Of a stretch of 64,000 bases of DNA, positions 18,003-27,103 are shown one piece after another. Source of the DNA: PALSA-911 sp963839645 (lineage in GTDB: Bacteria; Pseudomonadota; Alphaproteobacteria; Acetobacterales; Acetobacteraceae); the NCBI GenBank assembly GCA_963839645.1, contig CAWIVZ010000008.1, positions 868,001 to 932,000 of the forward strand, written 5' to 3'. Made by a program: the position numbers and the translations under genes. Under the pieces are notes generated by a model. It did no database searches and was not told the DNA's origin. It was given only the letters and a program-made list of their open reading frames with translations. The stretch's first letter is position 1. Each line of letters opens with the position of its first letter.

Positions 18003-20216
18003 CTACCAGTCCTGTAGATCCAGCGCCGTCTCCGGCAGCCCGTTCACTTCCCAGGCCTCCCGGCCGCCGCGGTACCAGTAGACGTTTTGGTAGCCGAGCG
18101 CCGCCAGCCGCAGCACGAGGTTCCAGCCGTCGAAGCGCTCCGAATTGACGCCAGCCGCGACGATGGGGATCGCAAAGTCTCCCTTGGCGAGTTCGAGCAT
18201 TTTCCGCCGTAGCCGAGTCTGGGTCGCGTCGGAGAAAGTACCCCCGGTCCCGGCCTCTCGGAGGCCCACCGCACCGGGGAAGGACCGCAGCAGGGAATAC
18301 CGCCCCGTATCGATGACGAGCGGCTTCGTTTCCGCCATCAGCCGGACCAGGTCGGCAGTACGGATCGTGGCCACGCCGGGGGCCTGCACGGGGGTCAAAC
18401 CATATAAGGTTGGGCGCAAGGCTCCGTCCGGCGGCACACCGAAATCGGCGTCCTCCTCCGCATGGTCACGCAAACCGGCCAGCCGCAGCCCGTCGATATA
18501 GTGACGGATTTGCTCCGCATGGACCGGGTTCGGGCGGCCCCCAGCCCATTGCGTTCGCAGGGTGGAATACGGGAATACCCGATTGGCCTCGGTGAGTACG
18601 CGGCGGGCGTCCTCGAGTTGTCCGATCAGCGCATGGGAAGCCGCTATCTGCTGCAGCCGATCGTTCAGTTGCAAAGGGGGCGCGTCCGGATTGGCCGCGA
18701 GCGAACGCCGCTGCCAGAAAATGGCCTCCTCGTACCTGCCGCTAAGGAGATAGGCGTTGCCCAGGCGATTGTAGGTAATCTGCGAGTTTGGTTCACGCGG
18801 ATTAAGCCGGATCGCCTTCTCCAGCAGCGGAATCGCGTCCTGGGCCTGGCCGGCGAATATCTTGGCGCGAGCCAGGTTGGCATAGCCATAGGGGTGGTTG
18901 GGATCCGCATCGATGAGCCGTTGGGAGGCTGCGAGCAGATCCGTCCAGCGGCTTTCCATGATGAGCCGCCGCATCATGGCGATCAAGACGCTGGGGTTGG
19001 ATGGCGCCAGCGCCTGTGCCTGCGCCAATAGCTGGTCGGCACGCGCCTGCATATCGCCGCTGGGCCAGTAGCCGAGGTCGATCCGGCGCGAATAGAGAAC
19101 GCCATACAGGCCCGTGATCGCGTCGATCGATGATGGATCGAGTTGCAGCGCCTGCTCGAACAGCGCCTCCAACCGGTCCAGCCGCGGCGAGGTTTCGACG
19201 TTATTGCGGACCGAACGCGCGCGCAGAATGAGATCGAACGCATCGGGGTTGGTCGGACGGTCCCGGGCGCTGCGGGCACTTTCTACGTCGGTCACCGCAT
19301 ACCCGAGGCTTGGGGCGATGCGCCGGACGATGGCTTCCTGACCAGCGGCGAGGTCCTTGATCGGCTGATCGAACCGCTCAGCCCAGATATGGGTGCCGGT
19401 TTCCAGCGACACCAGCTGCGCGTTCACCCGCAACACATCGCCGAGCCGGCGCACGCTGCCCTCGACCGCATAGCGGACCTGGAGATCCTGGCCGATCTGG
19501 CGGATATCGGTGTGCTTGCCCTTGTAGGAAAGCGCGGATTCCCGGGCGATGAGGAAGGCGCCTGGAAGGCGTGACAGGTCGGTTGTCAGCTCGTCGCCGA
19601 TGGCGTCCGCCAGGTAGTCATCCGCAGCCTCGCCGCTGAGGTTCTGGAACGGCAAAACGACCAGCGACATCCGCGGCGCCACCGGTTTGCCGGAAAACCA
19701 GCCACCGTGGGGTGCGACCACGACCAGCAGCGCGGCCACGACAACTCCGACGAGCCCGGCAAACCAGAACCAGGACCGCCTCCAGCGCTCCGGCGCCGTG
19801 GCCGGCAGCGATACGGCGGGATGGAGGGCAGTTTCCGTCACTGGCGGTTCGGCCCCGTCTTGGGCCTCGGCCATCCGCTCCGGCAGAAAGCGATAGCCGC
19901 GCCCGACGATCGTCTGGATACAGCTTTCCGTGCGCCCTTCATCCAGAAGGCGCCGCAGTGCCGATATCTGCACGGTCAGATTGGAGTCCTCGACCGCCAT
20001 CCCAGGCCAGGCGGCTTCCATCAGCATCTGTTTCGAGACGAGTTCTCCCGGCCTTTCCACCAGCGCCATCAACAGGTCGAGTGCCCGAGACCCGAGGGGA
20101 ACCGGTTCCCACCGTCCACATGGGTCGAGTCGGTACAATCCGCTCGGCCGGTCGAGGCGGAAGTTTCCCATCCGGATCGAGGTGTCGTGTGACGGGCTAT
20201 CGCCGTTCATCAACAA
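18003..20216 (-). CDS. Winged-helix regulator with TolB-like, TPR and rhodanese-like domains
   Basis: One-component membrane regulator of the CadC/adenylate-cyclase-like type, about 737 residues. Residues 16-112 form an OmpR-type winged helix (FRLDRPSGLYRL, RALDLLMALVERPGELVSK, SNLTVQISALRRLLDE, TIVGRGYRF). A single TM helix is at about 149-168. A FlgO/TolB-like domain follows (SLVVLPFQNLSGEAADDYLADAIGDELTTDLSRLP), then TPRs (about 330-560), then a C-terminal rhodanese-like domain (about 640-737, LVIDTGRYSLLRSFPGAV, LAALGYQNVYWYRGGREAW). The rhodanese loop has no cysteine, so sulfurtransferase activity is unlikely and it may sense a ligand. TTG 20216 lies 6 bases from a GGAGGA; ATG 20210 is the alternative. 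Confidence 0.82.
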   Translation of the reverse strand: MLMNGDSPSHDTSIRMGNFRLDRPSGLYRLDPCGRWEPVPLGSRALDLLMALVERPGELVSKQMLMEAAWPGMAVEDSNLTVQISALRRLLDEGRTESCIQTIVGRGYRFLPERMAEAQDGAEPPVTETALHPAVSLPATAPERWRRSWFWFAGLVGVVVAALLVVVAPHGGWFSGKPVAPRMSLVVLPFQNLSGEAADDYLADAIGDELTTDLSRLPGAFLIARESALSYKGKHTDIRQIGQDLQVRYAVEGSVRRLGDVLRVNAQLVSLETGTHIWAERFDQPIKDLAAGQEAIVRRIAPSLGYAVTDVESARSARDRPTNPDAFDLILRARSVRNNVETSPRLDRLEALFEQALQLDPSSIDAITGLYGVLYSRRIDLGYWPSGDMQARADQLLAQAQALAPSNPSVLIAMMRRLIMESRWTDLLAASQRLIDADPNHPYGYANLARAKIFAGQAQDAIPLLEKAIRLNPREPNSQITYNRLGNAYLLSGRYEEAIFWQRRSLAANPDAPPLQLNDRLQQIAASHALIGQLEDARRVLTEANRVFPYSTLRTQWAGGRPNPVHAEQIRHYIDGLRLAGLRDHAEEDADFGVPPDGALRPTLYGLTPVQAPGVATIRTADLVRLMAETKPLVIDTGRYSLLRSFPGAVGLREAGTGGTFSDATQTRLRRKMLELAKGDFAIPIVAAGVNSERFDGWNLVLRLAALGYQNVYWYRGGREAWEVNGLPETALDLQDW

Positions 20217-20417
20217 CCAGGCTCCTCCAAATCTTCGGCAGATCGGCGGCCAGCGTTAGCATCAGGGCGGCGAGCCGGATGCTCATTCGACCAAAGTTTG
20301 CGCCGTTTTGGCGAAATTTGGAAGAATTAACGCCCGCCTCGTCGCGGATTTGCCCGGCCGATCACATCATCGCGTGCCATGGCCACGAATAACCGTGCGC
20401 CACCGAGGAGAACCGAC

Positions 20418-21174
20418 ATGCGCGTGAGTACCATCAGAAAAACTCTGCTGAGCGTCGCTTTCGTTTCCTGTTGGCATGCCACGGCGTCTGCTGGCGGGGT
20501 GCCATTCACCTGGGACCCGGCAGCCGCCGGAACTCGTGGGGAGCGCTTTCACCGCCGATACGATCTACATCACTGGCTATGTGCGTGACGACGGCACTAC
20601 TGCCAACCGCATTGAGATAATCAGCGGGTTCAGTCTGAACGGCGGCGCTGCCTTCACGCCGGCAGGTCTCGGCAGCACCTATGGACTCTATTTCGAAACC
20701 ATCGATCAAGGCATCCATGGCCCGCCACCAGATATCCTCACCTTCACGTCTGTCGACCTGAAATTGAAAGCGGATCCCGGAAACCTCAACGGCGCGGTCA
20801 TATCGACCCCCACCGCGTTCCATTTCACGAATACCGGACCGACTGGCGAGGCGGATGACATCCTCCTTGCGGCTGGTGCGCTGGTGAAGGGCGGAGTTGT
20901 CGTCGACCTAGCGGCGGGGATCGTCACTGGCGATCAGATAGATACCTTTATTCCGGGTCTCGCCGGATTTTTTCAGGGTGGATCGGGGTTGGTGAGGGAC
21001 TTCGCCTCGAATCCCCTCTCGCTTCTGACCATGACGACCTTACCCGATGGCACGACAATTACCAACTTCAACGGCATCGCCGCAACCGTCCAGTTCGTGC
21101 CCGAGCCGGCCTCGATGGCCCTGCTGGGAACCGCGCTCGGCGGACTGGCGATGATACGGCGGCGCAAAGCCTAA
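20418..21174 (+). pseudogene. PEP-CTERM exported protein, one frameshift
   Basis: Exported protein, about 251 residues if repaired. ATG 20418 gives a signal peptide (MRVSTIRKTLLSVAFVSCWHATASAGG). The frame breaks near 20525, and the protein resumes at GSAFTADTIYITGYVRDDG in another frame and ends with VPEPASMALLGTALGGLAMIRRRKA, the PEP-CTERM sorting signal. The mature part is beta-rich with no recognised catalytic domain, as common for surface PEP-CTERM proteins. It is divergent from the rhodanese regulator and could be its target. The single shift may be a sequence error. Confidence 0.72.
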
Positions 21175-21183
21175 CGCGAAAAC

Positions 21184-21208
21184 GACGGCGGCGCATCGCG
21201 CCGCCGTC
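21184..21208 (-). terminator. Intrinsic terminator of the Tim44-like gene
   Basis: GACGGCGGCGC (21184-21194) pairs with GCGCCGCCGTC (21198-21208) around ATC, an 11-bp GC-rich stem. On the minus strand it is followed by GTTTTCG. It lies 9 bases past the stop of the Tim44-like gene and just after the convergent PEP-CTERM gene, so it may work in both directions. Confidence 0.75.
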
Positions 21209-21217
21209 AACCCCGCT

Positions 21218-22172
21218 TCAGCGGACCTGCTGGATTGCGCTGAGTATCCAATTACCGCCCTGGCTACGCACAAACGTCCAAAGCTCGGTCGCGGTTATGT
21301 GCTCGCTCGGGCTGCCATCCACCACGCGGCCGGCGGCGTCCGTGGTCACGTCGATCATCGAGAACTTCATCGCCACCGTGGCGTAGTCGCGGCCCTGTTC
21401 GGCCCAGGCTTCCGACAAATCGCCCTGCTGCAGGCTCACGTCGGTGACGCTGTTGCGCACGCCCCGGCTGGCCTGGTCGGCCAATTGCTCGGCGAAGTAG
21501 CTGAGCATCTCCGGCGTGCTCATCGTGCGGATCGCGTTCAGGTCATGCGCGGTCCAGGCGGCCTGCAGGTTCTTCAGCAGCTGCTCGAAGGCCTGGTAGT
21601 CGGCCGGCGCTACATTGACCGGCGGAGCGGCCTGTCCGCCGCCCGATGGCATGCCGCCGCCCATCATGCCACCCAGGGGGCCCCGCATCGGTGCGTTGCC
21701 CATGTTGCCGGGCGGCGCGAACATCGACGGGCCGCTGGCCGTTGCCGCCTGCCGGTTGCTGAACCAGCGGTACAGGAAGCGGACCACCATCACGACCAGG
21801 AATATCTGCAGCAGGAAGCCCAGGAACCCGCCGAACCCGCTCATGCCGCCGAACATGCCGCCGCCGAACAACATGCCGGCAATACCGGCGCCGATCAGGC
21901 CGCCCATCAGGCCGGACATGAAGCCCGAACGCGGCCGGGCCTGGGCACCCATTCCCGGGTTGACCGCGCCGGGGGCCGACGGCGACGTCATGCTGCGCTG
22001 CATCGGCTGGGCCGTGCTGGGCGCCGTATTGGTCGGGGCCGGCGCGGAGTAGGTGCGTGCGCCCCGGCTGCCCATGGAACCGCCGCCGCCCACGCGGGCA
22101 TCCGCGATGGTCGGGGTCAGGATCAGCGCCAGGTACAGCCAAGGCGGGAAACAGCCGGGGGAAGCGGCGCAT
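21218..22172 (-). CDS. Tim44-like domain protein (frameshifted near the start)
   Basis: Membrane-associated protein with a C-terminal Tim44-like domain (about residues 185-305: QAFEQLLKNLQAAWTAHDLNAIRTMSTPEMLSYF, VRSQGGNWILSAIQQV). Before it come a glycine/methionine-rich linker and one hydrophobic helix (GFGGFLGFLLQIFLVVMVVRFLYRWF). ATG 22172 starts MRRFPRLFPA, and one base error near 22140 then moves to WLYLALILTPTIADARVGGGGSMGS, an export signal. Corrected length is about 317. Bacterial Tim44-like proteins are secreted or inner-membrane proteins of uncertain role. It follows pmbA after a 104-base gap. Confidence 0.8.
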
Positions 22173-22276
22173 TGTGTCTACGTCCTTGTTGGTTGAGCCC
22201 TGTATATAGGAAATCGTTCTTATTGAACCAGGGTCAGCTTGGAAGCTTCCGATATCAGAGACATCCTTAGCAGCAA

Positions 22277-23608
22277 TCAGGCGCCGGCGATCGTTAAACC
22301 TTCGACACGCACGCTCGGCGCGTCGGTGCCCCTGCGGAAGCGCAGATCGTTGGCAGGGGTCAGGGTGGCGAACATGTCCTTCAGATTGCCGGCGACGGTG
22401 ATCTCCGCCACCGGTTCGGCAAGCTGGCCGTCGCGGATCATGAACCCGGCGGCACCCCGGCTGTAGTCGCCGGTCACGCCGTTCACGCCCATGCCAATCA
22501 ATTCAGTGATGTAGATGCCCTCCTTGATGTCCGCCATCAGCTCTTCCGGCGTCATCTTGCCAGGCGCGAGATACAGATTGCTTGGCGAGGGCCCTGGCGG
22601 CGAGGACGTGCCGCGGGCGGCATGGCCGGTGGAGACCAGGCCAAGCTGGCGGGCGGAACGGCTGTCGAGGAACCAGCTTGTCAGCACGCCGTCGTCGATG
22701 AACTTGCGGGCGCGGGTCGGCGTGCCCTCGCCGTCGAAGGCGCGCGAGCGCAGGCCGCGGACCCGGCGGGGATCGTCATGCACGTCGATTCCGGCGGCGA
22801 AGATCCGCTGGCCCATCCTGTCCTTCAGGAAGCTGGTGCCGCGCGCCACGCCGGAGCCGTTGATGGCGCCGGCGAGATGGCCGAGCAGGCCGCCGGCGAC
22901 GCGCGGGTCGTAGATCACCGGATAATTCCCGGTCTTCACCCGAACCGGATTGAGCCGGCGCACCGCGCGCTCCCCGGCGGAACGCCCGATCGCCACCGCG
23001 TCATCGAGGTCCGCCAGATGCACGGCTCCCGAATAGTCGTAGTCACGCTGCATGCCGGTGCCGCTGCCGGCCAGCGCCGAGGCGGAGATGGAATGGCTGG
23101 TGCGCACGGATTTGCCGATGAAGCCGGCGGAGGTGACCAGCACGCCGACACTGCGGCCATAGCCGGCTTCGGCGCCTTCGGAATTGGTGATGCCTGGCAC
23201 CGCGCGGGCGGCATCCTCGGCCGCGGCGGCGCGGGCGATCAGCGCCTCGGCGTCCGGTTCGGCGCTGTCTTCCAGATCGAGTTCCACCGGCTCCGGCGCC
23301 GCCCAGGTGTCGGCCAGGCCGGAATACGGGTCTTCCGGCACGACCTTCGCCATCGCCACCGCCCGTTCGGCCAGGGTGGCGAAGCCGGCCGGATCGACCG
23401 CGCTGGACGACACGATGGCCGAGCGCTGGCCAATGAATACCCGCAGGCCGAGGTCGCGGCCCTCGGAACGCTCCACCTGCTCGGTCTTGCCCAGCCGGCG
23501 CGCGACGGACAGCGACGCGCCGGAATACAGCACGGCATCCGCCGCATCCGCCCCGGCGGCGCGGGCGCGGGCCAGAAGATCGAGCAGCAAGCCGGCCGGA
23601 TCGTTCAT
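22277..23608 (-). CDS. pmbA: TldE/PmbA-family metallopeptidase subunit
   Basis: Partner of TldD in the TldD/TldE peptidase complex that processes modified peptides (microcin B17, CcdA in E. coli). At 443 residues it has the family length. Recognisable segments include VERSEGRDLGLRVFIGQRSAIVSSS near residue 45, the middle ARRLNPVRVKTGNYPVIYDP, the FLDSRSARQLGLVSTGHAARG loop and the conserved GVNGVTGDYSRGAAGFMIRDG. TldD is not in the window. The start overlaps the stop of the M16 peptidase (ATGA), so the two are coupled. Confidence 0.9.
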   Translation of the reverse strand: MNDPAGLLLDLLARARAAGADAADAVLYSGASLSVARRLGKTEQVERSEGRDLGLRVFIGQRSAIVSSSAVDPAGFATLAERAVAMAKVVPEDPYSGLADTWAAPEPVELDLEDSAEPDAEALIARAAAAEDAARAVPGITNSEGAEAGYGRSVGVLVTSAGFIGKSVRTSHSISASALAGSGTGMQRDYDYSGAVHLADLDDAVAIGRSAGERAVRRLNPVRVKTGNYPVIYDPRVAGGLLGHLAGAINGSGVARGTSFLKDRMGQRIFAAGIDVHDDPRRVRGLRSRAFDGEGTPTRARKFIDDGVLTSWFLDSRSARQLGLVSTGHAARGTSSPPGPSPSNLYLAPGKMTPEELMADIKEGIYITELIGMGVNGVTGDYSRGAAGFMIRDGQLAEPVAEITVAGNLKDMFATLTPANDLRFRRGTDAPSVRVEGLTIAGA

Positions 23609-24916
23609 GCTGCGAGCGTCCCGGCGATGGTGGAAAGGTCCGGCACGCGCGTCGCCGGCCCCATCGTCGCCAGGGTGGGCGCGGCGCGGAACAGGTTGGA
23701 GGCGGCGCGCAGGATGTCCTCGGTGGTCACCGCGTTGATCTTGGCGACCGTCTCGGCGGTGGGGATCACCCGGCCGAACACCTGCAACTGGCGGGCCAGT
23801 TGCTCGCAGCGGCTGCCGGTGCTTTCCAGCGACATCAGCAAGGACGCCTTCACCTGCGCGCGGGCCCGGCCCAGCTCGGCCTCGGTCACCGCCAGCTGCA
23901 CCTTGCGCAGTTCGTCGAGCGCGACCGGCATCAGTTCCTCCGCCTCGCTCTCGCCGGTGCCGGCGTAGATGCCGAACAACCCGCCATCCATGTAGGGCTG
24001 GGCGAAGGAGTAGATCGAATAGACCAGCCCGCGCTTTTCACGGATTTCCTGGAACAGCCGCGACGACATGCCGCCGCCGAGCAGGGTGGAGAGCAGCAGG
24101 GTCGGGTAGTAGTCCGGATCGCCATAGGCCACCGAGGGGAAGCCGAGCACGATGTGCACCTGATCGAGATCGCGTTCCTCGCGGAACTCGCCGCCGCCAT
24201 AGATGCCGCCTTCCGCCTTGGGCGCGCGGCTCGGCCGGCAGATCGGCGAAATGGGTGCGGGCGAGATCGACGATCGCCTCGTGCTCCAACGCGCCGGCGG
24301 CGGCGACGACGATGTTGGAGGCCGCGTAATGCCGCCGCATATAGCCCATCAGCGTGGTGCGCGGCATGGCGCGGATGCCGTCCTCGGTGCCCAGCACCGG
24401 ACGCCCCATCGGCTGGGACGGATAGGCCGCTTCCTGGAAATGGTCGAAGATGATGTCGTCGGGCGTGTCGTTGGCCTGGCCGATCTCCTGCAGGATCACG
24501 CCGCGCTCGCGCTCCAGCTCCTCGGGATCGAAGCTCGAATGGGTCAGGATGTCGCCGATGATGTCGGTGGCGAGCGCGGTGTCTTCCTTCAGCACCTTGA
24601 CGTAATAGGCGGTCTGCTCGCGCGCGGTGTAGGCGTTGATATGCCCGCCCACCGCCTCGATCTCTTCCGCGATCCCGGCGGCGGTGCGCCGCTCGGTGCC
24701 CTTGAAGGCCATGTGCTCCAGGAAGTGGGAGACGCCGTTCTCCGCCTCGGTCTCGTGGCGGGTGCCGGTGGCGACATAGGCGCCGAAGGACACGGTTTCG
24801 ACCCGGTCCATCCGCTCGGTGACGATGGTCAGGCCGGTATCGAGGCGGGTGACCTGGATCGCCTCGCCGTTGGCGGGGCGTGGCGCGGGGGAACCGCTGG
24901 AAAACGAGGCGCTCAT
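23605..24916 (-). CDS. M16-family zinc peptidase (processing-peptidase-like), frameshifted
   Basis: Cytoplasmic or periplasmic zinc metallopeptidase of the pitrilysin/MPP family. The inverted zinc motif HFLEH (about residues 63-67) and the downstream INAYTAREQTAYYVKVL supply the ligands. The second half (VHIVLGFPSVAYGDPDYYPTLLLSTLLGGGMSSRLFQEIREKRGLVYSIYSF) is the substrate-clamp domain. The two halves lie in different frames, shifting near 24220 (LPAEPRA into GGIYGGGEFREERDLDQ). Corrected length of about 436 suits the family. It overlaps thrC and pmbA by 4 bases each. The break is probably an assembly error. Confidence 0.87.
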
Positions 24917-26349
24917 GCGGCGTTCTTTCTGGAAAAGGCGCGCACCAGCGCCTGTATGGCGGCGAGGTTGTTGGGCGCGACGGTGAAATGCTCGGGACGG
25001 TCATATAGGTCCGCCAGACGCGCCGGCAATGCCGGACGCACGCCGATGGCCGTCTCGATCGCGTCGGGGAACTTGGCCGGATGCGCGGTGGCCATGGCGA
25101 TCACCGGCGTGCCGTGTCCGGCCGGGGAAGCGGATGTCAGGCTGGCGCGCCCGGCGGCGATGCCGATGGCGCTGTGCGGATCGGCCAGATAGCCGGTGGT
25201 CGCGTGCAGATGCCGGATCTCCGCCTCGGTGCCAGGATCGTCGAGGGAAAAGCCCTGCAGCAGCGTCCGCGCCCGGTGCCAGGCGGCTTCCGGCACCGGC
25301 ATGTGGCCGCCGGCGCGGAACTGCTCCATGGCGGTGCGGGTCGCGGCGGCATCGCGGCCAAGCAGCTCGAACAGCAGGCGCTCGAAATTGGAGCTGACCT
25401 GAATGTCCATGCTCGGCGACAGGCTCGGCTCCACCGGGCGCATGGTCATGTCGTTGGCGGCCAGGAAGCGCGACAGGATGTCGTTGCGGTTCGAGCCGAT
25501 GACCAGCTTCGCCACCGGCAGGCCCATGCGCCTTGCCACCCAGGCGGCCAGCACGTTGCCGAAATTGCCGGTGGGCACGGCGAAAGCCACCTCCCGGTCC
25601 GGCCCGCCGAGTGCGAGCGACGCCGCGACATAATACGGCACCTGGGCGGCGATGCGCGCCCAGTTGATCGAGTTCACCGCCGAAAGCTGCTGTTCGGCGC
25701 GGAACGCCGTGTCGGCGAACATCGCCTTCACCAGGTCCTGGCAATCGTCGAAAGTGCCTTCCACGGCGATGTTGCGCACGTTCGCCGCCGCCACCGTGGT
25801 CATCTGCCGGCGCTGCACCTCGCTGGTGCGGTTGTGCGGATGCAGGATCACGATGTCGATCCGCTCACGGTTGGCGCAGGCCTCGATCGCCGCCGATCCG
25901 GTATCGCCGGAGGTGGCGCCGACGATCGTCACCCGGGCGCCGCGTTCGGTCAGCACATGGTCGAACAGCCGCCCGAGCAGCTGCATCGCCATGTCCTTGA
26001 AGGCGAGCGTCGGGCCGTGGAACAGCTCCTGCACGAACAGGCTGGTATCCAGCTGCACCAGCGGCGCCACGGCGGGATGGCCGAACCCGGCATAGGCTTC
26101 CCGGCACAGGCGCTGCAGCGTGGCGAAGGGGATGGCGTCGCCGACGAAGGGCTGCATCACCCGAGCCGCCAGCTCGGCATAGGGCAGGCCGCGCATGGCG
26201 CGCCAGTCGGCCAGCGAGAAATGCGGCCAGCTCTCCGGCACGAACAGCCCGCCATCCTCGGCGAGGCCAGCCAGCAGCACGCCGGCGAAATCGCGGGACG
26301 GAGCAACAGTGCCGGCGGCAGTCAGGCCGCGTGTCGAAATATATCGCAT
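24913..26349 (-). CDS. thrC: Threonine synthase
   Basis: PLP enzyme converting O-phosphohomoserine to threonine. The N-terminal MRYISTRG and GGLFVPESWP are typical. The PLP lysine is Lys118 in LAFKDMAMQLLG, and the phosphate-binding loop is IVGATSGDTGSAAIEA. Length of 478 matches the long bacterial form. It sits in the coxC-SURF1 run, as is common in alphaproteobacteria, and its homoserine kinase partner thrB is about 33 kb away at 58.9 kb. Confidence 0.95.
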   Translation of the reverse strand: MRYISTRGLTAAGTVAPSRDFAGVLLAGLAEDGGLFVPESWPHFSLADWRAMRGLPYAELAARVMQPFVGDAIPFATLQRLCREAYAGFGHPAVAPLVQLDTSLFVQELFHGPTLAFKDMAMQLLGRLFDHVLTERGARVTIVGATSGDTGSAAIEACANRERIDIVILHPHNRTSEVQRRQMTTVAAANVRNIAVEGTFDDCQDLVKAMFADTAFRAEQQLSAVNSINWARIAAQVPYYVAASLALGGPDREVAFAVPTGNFGNVLAAWVARRMGLPVAKLVIGSNRNDILSRFLAANDMTMRPVEPSLSPSMDIQVSSNFERLLFELLGRDAAATRTAMEQFRAGGHMPVPEAAWHRARTLLQGFSLDDPGTEAEIRHLHATTGYLADPHSAIGIAAGRASLTSASPAGHGTPVIAMATAHPAKFPDAIETAIGVRPALPARLADLYDRPEHFTVAPNNLAAIQALVRAFSRKNAA

Positions 26350-26395
26350 GGGGCTCAGTCTAGGGACGAAAAGGGGGGCGGAGCGAGGGGGAAGG

Positions 26396-26776
26396 CTAAT
26401 TTCGCTTCACGGCGCGGAAATGCAGCGCGCAGGTGATGCTGACGACATCGCCTTCCAGCTTCTGCCCATCCCAGTCGCCGCGCAGGGTAAAGCCGCCAGC
26501 ATCTCCGGTGACCGTACCGTCGGGGTCGACCGTGGCCTCGACCGTGATCGGTCCGTTCAGGCGGTAGTTGAACATGCCGTTGACCACCTGGAACCGCACC
26601 AGGCCAGGATGCGGGCAGGATCTGGCCTCCGCCATGAAGCGGGTGCTGGTGCCGCGGTAGAGCCCGTCGATGGTCCCGCTCGGTTTCGGCTTCGGTGGCG
26701 CGGGGGGTGGAGCGGGCGTACCGCAGGCCGCGAGCGCGCCAAGCAAAGCCAACAGAACCAAGCGTGTCCGGATCAT
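26396..26776 (-). CDS. Small lipoprotein, unknown function
   Basis: A 126-residue predicted lipoprotein. The signal MIRTRLVLLALLGALAACGT has a lipobox LAAC with Cys18, followed by a proline-rich linker (about residues 23-33). The mature part is beta-rich (TVEATVDPDGTVTGDAGGFTLRGDWDGQKLEGDV) with two cysteines. ATG 26776 is the only start that yields the signal peptide. It lies between DUF1272 and thrC on the same strand. Function unknown. Confidence 0.75.
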   Translation of the reverse strand: MIRTRLVLLALLGALAACGTPAPPPAPPKPKPSGTIDGLYRGTSTRFMAEARSCPHPGLVRFQVVNGMFNYRLNGPITVEATVDPDGTVTGDAGGFTLRGDWDGQKLEGDVVSITCALHFRAVKRN

Positions 26777-26836
26777 CGTGCCATTGTCTTTCGCCGAAAA
26801 TCATTCATCGGCGCCCTGATCGCCCGAATTGGCCGG

Positions 26837-27085
26837 TCAGGCAAGCCGGGTCACGCCGGGTGGCCGGGTCTTGCGCGTGGTGGAGGCGGGAAACCGCGCC
26901 AGCATCGCGGCCGGACGGATCGGGCGGCGCAGCATCTCGCCGCCGCAATTCGGGCAACGCCCGCCGAGCGGCCCGTCGGCGCAATCGGCGCAGAAGGTGC
27001 ATTCAAAGCTGCAGATCCGCGCCTTCAGGCTGTCGGGCGGCAGGTCGCAATCGCAGTTTTCGCAGTTCGGCCGCAGTTCCAGCAT
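26837..27085 (-). CDS. DUF1272 zinc-ribbon protein
   Basis: Small cytoplasmic protein of 82 residues with the DUF1272 pattern: MLELRPNCENCDCDLPPDS, ICSFECTFCADCA, and RCPNCGGEMLRRPIRPA. The many Cys pairs (residues 8, 11, 13, 25, 29 and beyond) suggest a zinc site. AGGAGA precedes the start. It lies between the M32 peptidase and a lipoprotein in the long minus-strand operon. Role unknown. Confidence 0.87.
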   Translation of the reverse strand: MLELRPNCENCDCDLPPDSLKARICSFECTFCADCADGPLGGRCPNCGGEMLRRPIRPAAMLARFPASTTRKTRPPGVTRLA

Positions 27086-27103
27086 CGGGGGTCTCCTGTT
27101 TCC

